A stretch of DNA of 64,000 nt from Leptodactylus fallax (lineage: Eukaryota > Chordata > Amphibia > Anura > Leptodactylidae): the NCBI GenBank assembly GCA_947044405.1, contig CAMRHE010000018.1, forward strand, positions 620,001 to 684,000, given 5' to 3'. The stretch's first letter is position 1, and every line of letters starts with the position of its first letter. A model generated the notes under the pieces. The model searched no databases and was not told where the DNA came from. It was given only the letters and a program-made list of their open reading frames with translations. Of the stretch, positions 1-9,663 are shown in pieces. The position numbers and the translations under genes are program-made.

Positions 1-718
1 AATAGGAGAAGAAAAAACGCAGCAAAAACTCATTGAAAAAAAGCTGTGGAAAAAATGCAATGTTTTCATTACTTTTTTTCCTGCATTTTTTATAGTTGCA
101 TTTCGCTAGCTGTGGTCTTAGCCAAAAGCTACATTCACAGTATATTCAAAAAGTCTACTGTACTTCTTTTTATCCAAAATGGAAAAAGAGCCCAACACAA
201 GGGAAAAAAATTAAACAATCCCTTTCGTTTCATTTTATATACTGAGTATGTCATTTCTTTGCGGAATGATTCCCTTGTCCCTTGTGCTGGGACTTATTTC
301 CATGGGGAACAGATTTCTTGAATACAGAGGGAATAAGTTCTTATATGTTTCTATACAACAGCCTGCAGTATGTTATTGTTTATAATAAAAAAACAATAAT
401 CCCCCCCCCCAAAAAAAATGTAGAAATTAAAAGGCTAAGAATCCATTATATGTAAAGGTTTACTAAGTTTCTGAACATTATCATTGCCTATCCTGCACTG
501 TGTATTCAGAATAACCCTTACATAAAAGCACTTTAACGTAACGTATGCATTAATAAACTATACAACTACTCCACTGCTGGGAAAGATGTCTCTAATGTGT
601 CATAGTTTATATTTTTTCAAACAAATGGCAGGAAATGGCTCAGGCAAATGCATTCAGCCCATAGTCTGTGTTTGACCATCCTCGGGCAGAGTATTTTTTT
701 TTTTAATGTATGTAAAAA
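1..718. other. Unassigned AT-rich flank
   Basis: No recognisable gene or repeat family. It holds short homopolymer runs (C-run near 392-401, T-run near 693-704). The 91-codon frame at 46-321 has low-complexity composition and no domain, so I treat it as chance. The segment ends at the target site of the Gypsy element. Confidence 0.5.
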
Positions 719-1695
719 TGTGAACCGAGAGCAAGGCAGGTGGTTTGGACTCCGCAACCAGAAATGAACGCACACGCGGTAGTTCAAGAAAAAAATATAT
801 ATTTACTATAAGTTAATAAAGGCTAGTTAAAGGTAAAATGACAGGGCTAAAGACAAGCAAAATATACAATATAGCATGAACAATTTCAAGGCAAATTCTG
901 CAATGGTTTCTACTTTTACTCTGTCCACTTCTGCAGTATGGACACTGAATGAACAATATACTCAAAACTATCCCTAACTGACCCTGACTTCACATTTGGG
1001 TGCACCCCCTTTTCCCCAGTGGTCCAGGTGGACCGCTTACAGTCCGTAGAAGCGCGCGGTGGGGCCCAAAGTCGGTCCTTTCTTTTATAGTGAAGCGTCC
1101 TCTCCTCACGGTTATCAGGATCTTGGGAGAAATGAAGTCCTCTTTAACAGACAGGGAAACCAACTGAATGCAATGTAATCCAACAGCAGATTCCACTCAG
1201 CACACTGACAGTCCTGCCGAATCCATACACTGAGCTGGGATGTAAGCCGGGATTTAGCAGGTGCCGTCCAGTACATCAACAGCACTGCGAGTCTCTATCT
1301 GTGGTATCCATATACACAGTCACAATGTCAGTCTCACTGATCAGCCACTGAACACAGTTCCTTTCACGTGGACTCACTAGTCCTGTTGTCTCTTTACACT
1401 CTGTTTGTCTCTGGACCAAGATACAGCTTAGCTGTACAGAAAAATCTCCACACCAGTTCAATACAACACTTGCCAAGATGGCTGCTGCTCTCTGTCTCGT
1501 CACTTCCTGCTTCTCTGCTCACACTCTGTCTGCAGAACAGGCAGGCTGACATAAAAGGGGAGGGGGTCTCACTCCAGCATCATGTCACAATTACAATGGC
1601 TGCTGTCTTAAAGGAACAGAATCACAGAAATACATTCAACATTAACAGTTTATACAGACAAATGAAGCTTAAGACAACATTGGCTGTCTCTTACA
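719..1695 (-). repeat. 3' LTR of the Gypsy element
   Basis: Matches 6908-7883 almost base for base. In element orientation it begins TGTAAGAGAC and ends GGTTCACA. It carries a YY1-like motif on the plus strand at 1474-1485. Reading frames inside it (for example 990-1196 and 1276-1503) occur identically in the other LTR and are not genes. Confidence 0.95.
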
Positions 1696-1709
1696 TATTC
1701 CCCCCCACT
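1696..1709 (-). other. Polypurine tract of the Gypsy element
   Basis: On the minus strand the sequence between the pol stop codon and the 3' LTR is AGTGGGGGGGAATA. A purine-rich run directly abutting an LTR is the standard plus-strand primer of LTR elements. It directly follows the pol TAA (1710-1712), so there is essentially no 3' untranslated spacer. Confidence 0.9.
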
Positions 1710-4700
1710 TTAAGATTGGCAGTCCCTGCCTATGACTGTATATCCAGAGGGTTGTACTTTTATGCACAGGGTGGTAGTATACCGATGTATGGCAGGCCAA
1801 ACAAACTCATCCTGCGCATACCGAACAGGGGGAATACCAGCATTTGGCCTAGTGGTCCGTCTGAGGACCGGTGGTATATTATGGGGTGCTGCAGCTATGG
1901 GCTGAGAAGGACCAGCGGATTCCGCACCAGAGGGGGCACAGGCCGGAGATACAGTAGTCACAGGTGGAACATCCCCAGGAGCAGGAATCGGCCAACAATC
2001 ATCCTCCTCGTCGGAGGCCCATTCCGCACCTCCATTCTCTGACTGTGGGAGCTCATTCACATTGGCAGGCCCATCGTGATTTGTCCCTTCAGAATGACAC
2101 AGGCGCAACATATTTCGGTGAAGTACTCGAACACAATCAGTTCCTTCTTTCTGGACCTGGTACACTGGCCCATTCGCATACTTGCGGCCAACAACACGAT
2201 ACGGCAAAGCCTCCCATCTGCTTTCCAATTTCCCTTGGGGTTTCTTGACACGAACTAGCACCAGGTCGCCTGGTTGCAATGGTGCTTCTTGCACTGGGGT
2301 CTTATCAGGATGGGGATGTTCTTGCAGGCGCTGCCGCACCAATCGATGGATCGTCTCAAGTCTCTGCCGATGCGCCCGCACCCAAGAGGTTGGATCCCTC
2401 GGAGGGAACCCATCCACATCATTCAACTGTAATTCTCCTATACTTCGCCCAGACCGCCCAAAGAGAAGTGTATAAGGAGAGTACCCCGTTGTAGAATGGA
2501 CCTGATTGTTATAGGCCCACACCATTTCAGACAAGAACTGAGGCCACTGTAACTTCTTGTCTTCCTCCAGAGTCCGCAGCATCTGTAGCAGAGTTCTGTT
2601 GAATCTTTCACAGGCCCCATTTCCCTGAGGGTGGTATGGAGTCGTGTGCGACTTCTTCATCCCGTAGATACGTTGAACTTCTTTCATTACGTGTCCCTCA
2701 AAGCAGGCGCCCTGGTCGGAGTGGATGCGTTGGGGGCACCCATATACTCGAATGAAATCTTGGCACAGAGCACGAGCTGCTGACTCAGCTGTCTGGTCCT
2801 TGGTGGCGGTTACCACCGCAAATTTGGTGAAGTGATCCACCATTACGAGGCAATACTGGTGTCCGCTATTGGATGGGCCCACCATTAGATAGTCTATCAT
2901 GACGATTTCTAAAGGTTCCTGGGTCACGATGGTTTGCAGGGGAGCTCTCTGTTCTATTGCCTTATGGATCTCACAAGTTCGACAGCTGCGGCATACTTCT
3001 TCGACCATTTGACGAAGACCAGGGCAGTAAATCAGTCGCTGTAACCAACGAAAGGTCTTCTCATGACCAAAATGTCCATTCTTATTATGAGCCTCAACTG
3101 CCAAGGAGCGAGCCAGTTCACTAGGCACCACAATTTGGTATCGAATGTCGATCTCAGAAGGTAAATAGACCTTTCGGCATAGCACTCCATTTTTCATCTC
3201 CAACTTTTCCCACTGACTCAAAACAGATAATATCTCACGTGTCAGTCGTTCTCTTTCCTCTCTACAGGGCTTCTGGCCTTTCTCAACACACTTGATCATC
3301 TGCGCCAGCCCCTCATGGGTCTGTTGTATCTGTGCCCATTCCTGTCGTGAGGGACCAAAGAAAGGAGCCATTTCAGTCCCCTCCATCTCAAACTGATTAG
3401 TGGTGGTCAAGGCCTGTGAAAATCTGCTGAAATCGGGCACCTCCACATGCTCCAACTCATGATCCACGTCTTCTGTGGGGGTCTGGGCAGTTACCCTAGA
3501 AAGTCCGTCAGCATTCTGGTTCTCTGTCTTGGACCGATACTTAATGCGGTAATTGAATGTAGACATTCGGGCTATCCACCTCTGCTCTAACGCCCCGAGC
3601 TTGGCATTTTCCAGGTGAGCTAGTGGGTTGTTGTCAGTCAGTACTAAAACTTCAGCACCGGTCAAATATTCAGAGAATTTCTCGGTCATGGCCCATACCA
3701 GTGCCAACAGCTCCAATTTAAATGAACTATAATTCTCGGGGTTTCTTTCAGAATCTCTCAAAGACCGGCTGCCGTACGCTATGACCCTCTCCTGGCCATC
3801 CTGAAGCTGGGAAAGCACTGCTCCAAGACCATACAGGCTTGCATCTGTATATAGCTGGAACGGCAAGTGGTAATCAGCATATGCCAAGATTGGGGCTGTT
3901 GTCAGTGCATCCTTCAATGCCTGGAAGGCTTGTTCCTGTTCAGGTCCCCACTTCACGGACCGGTTCTTTGGACCACCGGATGTGCCTCGTAGGAGAGCAT
4001 TAAGTGGTGCTGCTACCTTGGCGAAATCCTTAATAAACCGTCGATAGTAACCGGCTACTCCAAGGAACGCCCTCACTTCTCGCAGGGTAGTCGGTATCGG
4101 CCAATCTTGAACAGCCGCTATCTTGTCTCTTGATGGTCTCACCCCTTCTCCTGATACGCGGTGACCCAAGTAATCAATTTCAGATTGGAACAACCGACAT
4201 TTACTGGGTTTCAATTTGAGCCCATGTTCCCGCAATCTTCGAAATACTTGACCCAACTGGTGGAGATGGTCTTCAAAGATCGCAGAATACACTATAATGT
4301 CATCCAAGTAGATGAGAGTGAACTCAAAGTTGAAGTCACCGAGACATTTCTCCATCAACCGCTGAAACGTTCCGGGTGCATTTGTCAACCCGAAGGGCAT
4401 CCGGTTAAATTCGTATAGTCCCATGGGCAAGATGAATGCCGTCTTCTCCTTGTCTTTTGTGGCCATCGGCACCTGCCAATACCCACTAGCCAGATCTAGT
4501 GAGGAGAAGTACCGGGCTCTCCCTAGCGCTGAGAGGGACTCCTCAATCCGTGGCAAGGGGTAGGAATCTCGTACGGTGCAAGCATTTAACTTCCGATAGT
4601 CTACGCAAAATCGGATGGACCCATCTTTTTTTCTTACTAACACCACAGGAGCCGCCCAGGGACTCTGGCTTTCTTGGATGATCCCACCCTGTAGCATCTT

Positions 4701-5798
4701 AGCTAACAGTTCTTTCACTTCCTGATACAACTGTGGAGGAATTTGTCGGTAGCGCTCTCTAATTGGAGGGGTGTCTCCTGTGGGAATCTCATGGTAGATC
4801 CCTGTGGTACATCCAAAATCTTCAGCATACCATGCAAAGGTGGCTTGGTTCTCCCACAACAGCTCATCTACCTTCTGCACCCATTCCAGAGAACATGAAC
4901 TTACATCCATCTTCATCTGTTCTCGAATTGCACAGCCATTCCATTCAGAGGTGGGTTCCTCATCTTCTCCCATGGACACAGTTACGGTCCACTCATCCCT
5001 TTCAGTCGGCTTCAGCTGCATTGGAGTTACTTTCCTTACTTCCTCCGGAGTCACATAGATGTTAGCCAGCAGCCTCCCTGGGGTCAGGTCCACACTCTGG
5101 TCCTGAGTGTTTACACATCGAAGTGGTACTCTTCCATTGCGAACTATTGCCAAGGAACGGGCCACTAGCGGATCAACACCTCCTTCGGCTGCCTGCAGTG
5201 GTTCTACCAACACAGCTATGCCCTCTAGTTTCCGACAGGTGCCTACGGGCATGGACACTATTGTCTCCCGACTGGGTGGCAGTGTAACTTTTGTATGCAA
5301 AGGAACTGAAATTCGAGCCAGAGGACGCTGTGCATCTGAACTTTTCTGTAAGCCACATGTCCGGATCAGCCGCTGGAAAGCTGTTTGAGTAGGCCGATGG
5401 GTGGTGGTTTCTTTCCAATAACCGTGACCTTTCTTTTCAAAGAGGATCTGATCTAATTCTTTTAACACATTCATCCCCAAAATGACAGGGACCTTTACTT
5501 CATGTGACTCCTGTACCACCACAATGCCTTTCCTACCTAGATCTTGGCCACATACCCGGACATTCATCCAGGCCACTCCCACGACCGGAACTGGTAACTG
5601 GTTAGCTGCGACCACTCGTACGAATGTATGGGGATCATATTTCACATGTTGCCGGAAGTACCGTTCATAACAGTCTCTACTCAAGGTCGTTACTTGGGAA
5701 CCCGTGTCAATCATCCCGGTAACCGGAATACCCTCCATTTCCACCTGTATGACAGGACTTGCAGCGATCAGGTCATCATCAGGGCATTCTCCCCACAT
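1710..5798 (-). CDS. pol: Gypsy Pol polyprotein (PR-RT-RH-IN)
   Basis: A 1362-codon open frame from the first ATG; it is normally made as a Gag-Pol fusion and the frame is open upstream to the end of gag. Domains in order: aspartic protease with DTGS at residues 31-34; reverse transcriptase with VDYRKLN at about 399-405 and the catalytic YLDD at 497-500; RNase H with TDAS at 651-654 and a second acidic site in TDNN at about 721; integrase with a zinc-binding H(904)-x4-H and C(939)-x2-C(942), and a catalytic triad D969, D1028, E1064 (35 residues between the last two, as expected for DD35E); then a GPY/F-like module around residue 1200. No stop or frameshift is visible, and all catalytic residues that I can place are present, so the copy may be competent. 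It sits in the -1 frame relative to gag. Confidence 0.96.
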   Translation of the reverse strand: MWGECPDDDLIAASPVIQVEMEGIPVTGMIDTGSQVTTLSRDCYERYFRQHVKYDPHTFVRVVAANQLPVPVVGVAWMNVRVCGQDLGRKGIVVVQESHEVKVPVILGMNVLKELDQILFEKKGHGYWKETTTHRPTQTAFQRLIRTCGLQKSSDAQRPLARISVPLHTKVTLPPSRETIVSMPVGTCRKLEGIAVLVEPLQAAEGGVDPLVARSLAIVRNGRVPLRCVNTQDQSVDLTPGRLLANIYVTPEEVRKVTPMQLKPTERDEWTVTVSMGEDEEPTSEWNGCAIREQMKMDVSSCSLEWVQKVDELLWENQATFAWYAEDFGCTTGIYHEIPTGDTPPIRERYRQIPPQLYQEVKELLAKMLQGGIIQESQSPWAAPVVLVRKKDGSIRFCVDYRKLNACTVRDSYPLPRIEESLSALGRARYFSSLDLASGYWQVPMATKDKEKTAFILPMGLYEFNRMPFGLTNAPGTFQRLMEKCLGDFNFEFTLIYLDDIIVYSAIFEDHLHQLGQVFRRLREHGLKLKPSKCRLFQSEIDYLGHRVSGEGVRPSRDKIAAVQDWPIPTTLREVRAFLGVAGYYRRFIKDFAKVAAPLNALLRGTSGGPKNRSVKWGPEQEQAFQALKDALTTAPILAYADYHLPFQLYTDASLYGLGAVLSQLQDGQERVIAYGSRSLRDSERNPENYSSFKLELLALVWAMTEKFSEYLTGAEVLVLTDNNPLAHLENAKLGALEQRWIARMSTFNYRIKYRSKTENQNADGLSRVTAQTPTEDVDHELEHVEVPDFSRFSQALTTTNQFEMEGTEMAPFFGPSRQEWAQIQQTHEGLAQMIKCVEKGQKPCREERERLTREILSVLSQWEKLEMKNGVLCRKVYLPSEIDIRYQIVVPSELARSLAVEAHNKNGHFGHEKTFRWLQRLIYCPGLRQMVEEVCRSCRTCEIHKAIEQRAPLQTIVTQEPLEIVMIDYLMVGPSNSGHQYCLVMVDHFTKFAVVTATKDQTAESAARALCQDFIRVYGCPQRIHSDQGACFEGHVMKEVQRIYGMKKSHTTPYHPQGNGACERFNRTLLQMLRTLEEDKKLQWPQFLSEMVWAYNNQVHSTTGYSPYTLLFGRSGRSIGELQLNDVDGFPPRDPTSWVRAHRQRLETIHRLVRQRLQEHPHPDKTPVQEAPLQPGDLVLVRVKKPQGKLESRWEALPYRVVGRKYANGPVYQVQKEGTDCVRVLHRNMLRLCHSEGTNHDGPANVNELPQSENGGAEWASDEEDDCWPIPAPGDVPPVTTVSPACAPSGAESAGPSQPIAAAPHNIPPVLRRTTRPNAGIPPVRYAQDEFVWPAIHRYTTTLCIKVQPSGYTVIGRDCQS

Positions 5799-5848
5799 AG
5801 TCTCCTTGTCAGTCTCCCCTACTACACGCCCTTCAGCAGCAGGGGACT

Positions 5849-6874
5849 TCAGTTTAACGGCGGTCTCTCATAAGTTTGTCGCTGCTCTGGACATCTAGCA
5901 GCAACGTGGCCCATCTGTCCACACTCCCAGCAGCGTATCCCCCGTCGTTCTGGCCATCTGTTTGGGCCCCTTCGGTAAGCCCCTTCGATTTCTCCTGAGC
6001 ACTGCACTAAATGATTTGGACCCCTTCGGTAGGTCCTATCCTCACCCCTCCAGCGGGGTGGTGGGTGATTCTGACTTGCTGGGTGTGGATGGCTCACCCT
6101 TTCATCTCCAGTCTTCTGGAAGTCTGCAATTTTCATAGACTGCTCATCACAACCAGTGTGCAAGTGTTCAATTTGTTCTTGCAGTTTCTGCATTACTGTG
6201 AGAATTTCTTTAACCGTCCCTTTTTCTACTGTCTCTGAGCCAGAACTAGCCCCCTGTGACAAAGTAACTCCAACTGCGGTCTGCGGCCTCGGGACCATAC
6301 TATTGGCACGGGAGATGGCCTCTACCTGTACATCATGGAATTTAGCATCAGTCTCTCGTCGTATAAAATCCTGCATAGTCACAGTTAAACTGCCGTCACG
6401 TATCCCCAGGACAAACTGGTCACGGAGAGTCCGATCAGGGTTACAGAAGGCTGGCGAGCCCCCTCTTTCCTTCCTTTGAATATCTCGGAGCAGTTCTTGT
6501 AGGGCATTTGCATATTGGGGAAGGCTTTCATTCTCCTGTTGTACCCTCTGGAAGAACCGAGCCTGCAGAGACCCCAGCAATGCAGTTTCTCCATAGATGG
6601 TTTGTAGAATCTGGACTACTTGCTCAAATGTCTGCCTTTGTTCAAATGGCCTCAGTATCACCGTGGTCTTAGCATCCCCTTGTAATGTCAATATTGCTAG
6701 CTCTACTAGTACTTCTGGTGCGGTCTGGTACATTCGCTGTATCATTCGTATCTGTTCCACCCACATACTCACTGACATATTATTGCCATCAAATTTAGCT
6801 AACTGACTCATTATAGCCCCTGCTGGCATTCTTCCTCCAGCACCATTCTCCCGAACGGGTGCGTCACCGTCCAT
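5849..6874 (-). CDS. gag: Gypsy Gag polyprotein with CCHC zinc knuckle
   Basis: I place the start at the ATG at 6874, which gives 341 residues. The frame stays open further upstream, but that part runs through the PBS and LTR. The only clear domain is a C-terminal CCHC knuckle, CWECGQMGHVAARC (C-x2-C-x4-H-x4-C), which in Gag proteins binds the genomic RNA during particle assembly. The middle resembles the helical capsid-like region of Gypsy Gags (for example LAKFDGNNMSVSMWVEQ, and an LPQYANALQELLRDI segment). The start lies only about 10 nt from the PBS, an unusually short leader. The gene ends TTA AAC TGA, overlapping the pol frame by 19 nt. Confidence 0.9.
   Translation of the reverse strand: MDGDAPVRENGAGGRMPAGAIMSQLAKFDGNNMSVSMWVEQIRMIQRMYQTAPEVLVELAILTLQGDAKTTVILRPFEQRQTFEQVVQILQTIYGETALLGSLQARFFQRVQQENESLPQYANALQELLRDIQRKERGGSPAFCNPDRTLRDQFVLGIRDGSLTVTMQDFIRRETDAKFHDVQVEAISRANSMVPRPQTAVGVTLSQGASSGSETVEKGTVKEILTVMQKLQEQIEHLHTGCDEQSMKIADFQKTGDERVSHPHPASQNHPPPRWRGEDRTYRRGPNHLVQCSGEIEGAYRRGPNRWPERRGIRCWECGQMGHVAARCPEQRQTYERPPLN
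5852..5858 (-). promoter_or_regulatory. Candidate -1 ribosomal frameshift site, GTTAAAC
   Basis: On the minus strand the last two gag codons and stop read G TTA AAC TGA. The heptamer GTTAAAC has the N NNA AAC form of -1 slippery sites and is the one described for the ORF1a/1b junction of equine arteritis virus. The pol frame is exactly the -1 frame, and upstream it is closed by a TGA only 9 nt before the heptamer (18 nt before the gag stop), so the shift must occur within this short window. A downstream pseudoknot is not demonstrated. Confidence 0.7.
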
Positions 6875-6884
6875 TCTGGTAAGC

Positions 6885-6904
6885 GGATCCTGCCGACTAC
6901 GCCA
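6885..6904 (-). other. Primer binding site, tRNA-Ser type
   Basis: Three nucleotides inside the 5' LTR the minus strand reads TGGCGTAGTCGGCAGGATCC. The first 18 bases are complementary to the 3' end of vertebrate serine tRNA (AGA/TGA anticodon group, ending ATCCTGCCGACTACGCCA, from recall). This is the minus-strand DNA primer site. Confidence 0.85.
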
Positions 6905-6907
6905 ATT

Positions 6908-7883
6908 TGTGAACCGAGAGCAAGGCAGGTGGTTTGGACTCCGCAACCAGAAATGAACGCACACGCGGTAGTTCAAGAAAAAAAAATATATTTACTATAA
7001 GTTAATAAAGGCTAGTTAAAGGTAAAATGACAGGGCTAAAGACAAGCAAAATATACAATATAGCATGAACAATTTCAAGGCAAATTCTGCAATGGTTTCT
7101 ACTTTTACTCTGTCCACTTCTGCAGTATGGACACTGAATGAACAATATACTCAAAACTATCCCTAACTGACCCTGACTTCACATTTGGGTGCACCCCCTT
7201 TTCCCCAGTGGTCCAGGTGGACCGCTTACAGTCCGTAGAAGCGCGCGGTGGGGCCCAAAGTCGGTCCTTTCTTTTATAGTGAAGCGTCCTCTCCTCACGG
7301 TTATCAGGATCTTGGGAGAAATGAAGTCCTCTTTAACAGACAGGGAAACCAACTGAATGCAATGTAATCCAACAGCAGATTCCACTCAGCACACTGACAG
7401 TCCTGCCGAATCCATACACTGAGCTGGGATGTAAGCCGGGATTTAGCAGGTGCCGTCCAGTACATCAACAGCACTGCGAGTCTCTATCTGTGGTATCCAT
7501 ATACACAGTCACAATGTCAGTCTCACTGATCAGCCACTGAACACAGTTCCTTTCACGTGGACTCACTAGTCCTGTTGTCTCTTTACACTCTGTTTGTCTC
7601 TGGACCAAGATACAGCTTAGCTGTACAGAAAAATCTCCACACCAGTTCAATACAACACTTGCCAAGATGGCTGCTGCTCTCTGTCTCGTCACTTCCTGCT
7701 TCTCTGCTCACACTCTGTCTGCAGAACAGGCAGGCTGACATAAAAGGGGGGGGGTCTCACTCCAGCATCATGTCACAATTACAATGGCTGCTGTCTTAAA
7801 GGAACAGAATCACAGAAATACATTCAACATTAACAGTTTATACAGACAAATGAAGCTTAAGACAACATTGGCTGTCTCTTACA
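6908..7883 (-). repeat. 5' LTR of the Gypsy element
   Basis: Near-identical partner of 719-1695. In element orientation it is the promoter-bearing copy. The same YY1-like motif is at 7663-7674 on the plus strand. The G-run near 7745 is one base shorter than in the other LTR and lacks its interrupting A. Confidence 0.95.
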
Positions 7884-8008
7884 AAAATGCTTTTAGTTTG
7901 AAGCATTTTTTATGAAGCCTTTACATGCATTTTTAATGGTATTTTAGATGTTGTCTTTTTTCAAAATTGTTTTTCAGTTATTATTAAAGGTGTACTAAAA
8001 ACATAAAA

Positions 8009-8865
8009 ATGGTATATGTTCAACATCAAAAACATCTTTATGCTGATGACACCCAATTATATACATCATCCCGTGACATCACCCCTGCACTAATACAAAA
8101 CACCAGTGACTGTCTCTCTGCTGTGTCAAATATCATGTCTTCGCTTTATCTGAAGCTGAATCTCTCAAAGACTGAATTACTGCTGTTTCCACCATCTAAT
8201 AGATCTGTCCCTGATATCTCCATTGCATTCTCTGGCCTTACCATAACTCCTAGGCAGTATGCCCCCTGCCTCGGGGTTTTGTTTGACTCAGACCTTATCT
8301 TCACCCCCCATATCCAATCACTCACACGCTCATGTCATCTGCACCTCAAAAACATCTCCAGAATCCGCCCTTTCCTTACCACAAATACACTGAAGACACT
8401 TATTGTTGCCCTGATTCACTCTCGCCTTGACTATTGTAACTCCTTACTAATCGGTCTTCTCCTTACTAAACTCTCTCTACAATCTATTCTGAATGCGGCG
8501 GCCAGGCTCATCTATCAGTCTAGACGCTACAGCGATGCCGGTCACTACATTGGCTGTCTATTTAATACAGAATACAATATAAACTTATCACCCTCATTCA
8601 CAAGGCTCTCCATAATGCTGCACCTCCCTACATTTCCTCCATCATCTCTGTCTATCGCCCAACCCGTACTCTCCGTTCACTCAATGACCTAAGACTAACA
8701 TCTTCTATTATCAGAACCTCCCACGTTCGTATACAAGACTTCTCCCGAATTGCACCACTTCTCTGGAATGCTCTGTCTTGGACTATTAGATTAACCCCCA
8801 ATTTCCACAGCTTCAAGCGTAAACTAAAGACATATCTTTTCAGACACGCCTATCACAACTCCTAA
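8009..8865 (+). pseudogene. L2-type reverse transcriptase, C-terminal part
   Basis: The frame opens close to the RT catalytic motif LYADDTQLY and continues through the thumb region (NLSKTELLLFPPS, LGVLFDSDL, SRLDYCNSLL, NAAARLI). At about 8580 a one-base loss moves the reading into another frame, in which the usual LINE C-terminus follows (SVYRPTRTLRSLNDLR, then IAPLLWNALS and KRKLKTYLFRHAY) to a TAA at 8863-8865. The endonuclease and most RT fingers are missing by 5' truncation, so it is not functional. Confidence 0.85.
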
Positions 8866-9284
8866 TGTAAAACCTTCTGTAGTTAGAATCCCTAAAACAT
8901 ACCCTCCTCTGTTCACCCTCCTGCAATACCTCACAGTCGAATCAGACTAACTTTATATGTCCAGGCACCATCTACACGTTAAAGATCACGACAGAGGACG
9001 GCTCATACAGCTTTATATGTGTGTAATGACAGTAACCTCTATTACAGAATTTTCTGACCATTGTACAAACAATGCTACGTCTGTTGCTGCCCCTGCTACC
9101 TCCTGTGTCACCCCCTCTACCTCATAGATTGCAAGCTCTTGCGAGCAGGGCCCTCAGTCCCAGTGTGTGAATTGAATACTTCTTTGTAATGTATCTTTTT
9201 TGTCAGTACTTGAACCCTACAAATTGTACAGTGCTGCGGAATATGTTGGCGCTATATAAATAAAATTTATTATTATTATTATCA
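8009..9284 (+). mobile_element. 5'-truncated L2-type LINE
   Basis: It comprises the C-terminal part of a non-LTR reverse transcriptase, a 3' untranslated region and a simple-repeat tail of TTA units at about 9266-9284. The 3' end, GCTGCGGAATATGTTGGCGC followed by TATATAAATAAA, is the typical frog L2-like tail and is also found on the SINE at 54935-55180. Truncation at the 5' end is usual for target-primed insertion. The L2 versus CR1 assignment rests on RT style and tail. Confidence 0.8.
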
Positions 9285-9661
9285 AAAAAGGTGAGAAAAG
9301 CGGCAAAGATGCCTTTAAATGCTATATGTGAAGCAGGCCCAAAATATCTAGTTGTAGATAAGAATCATAGACTGTACTTACTATGAGTATAATTTTGAAA
9401 TGTGTTTAGTTAGCAAAGTCCTAATCTTCAACAGCACGCTAGAATCGCCTACTTGACTGCTTTGTGCTTATCCCAAATCACAATTTCCTTTTAAGTCAAA
9501 AGAAAGAATAAAGTCTACAGCAAGAACTATAATTGAAAGCTTTGTGAAACCACAACAATTGACTGTAAGATGTATGTGATTTTGTTGACTTGTTTTTGAC
9601 TGCATTGGACACTACCAGCACATGTGAATACACAAACATAGGTAGGCCATTTTCTAATATA
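9285..9661. other. Unassigned spacer
   Basis: AT-rich sequence between the LINE tail and the first Tc1 copy. I see no gene or repeat that I can name. Confidence 0.4.
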
Positions 9662-9663
9662 TA

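Larger units (their letters stand above)
719..7883 (-). mobile_element. Complete Ty3/Gypsy LTR retrotransposon
   Basis: A full element on the minus strand. Two LTRs of about 976 bp start TG and end CA (in both readings) and frame an interior with a primer binding site, gag, pol (protease, reverse transcriptase, RNase H, integrase) and a polypurine tract, in canonical Gypsy order. The insertion lies between short A-rich flanks: AAAAA at 714-718 and AAAA(T) from 7884, consistent with a 4-5 bp target-site duplication, although the A-run makes its exact length ambiguous. By eye the LTRs differ at about two places (one A/T change in the A-run near the left end, one change in a G-run), so the insertion is recent. 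Both genes are open. No chromodomain or envelope gene is visible. The clade within Ty3/Gypsy is not assigned. Confidence 0.95.

Noticed and set aside
46..321. A 91-codon frame at the window start
   Set aside because: Phe/Tyr/Ser-rich chance frame in AT-rich DNA without support from motif or context.
1368..2042. A 224-codon plus-strand frame
   Set aside because: It runs from the LTR into the antisense of pol and has no domain; the LTR part recurs at 7557.
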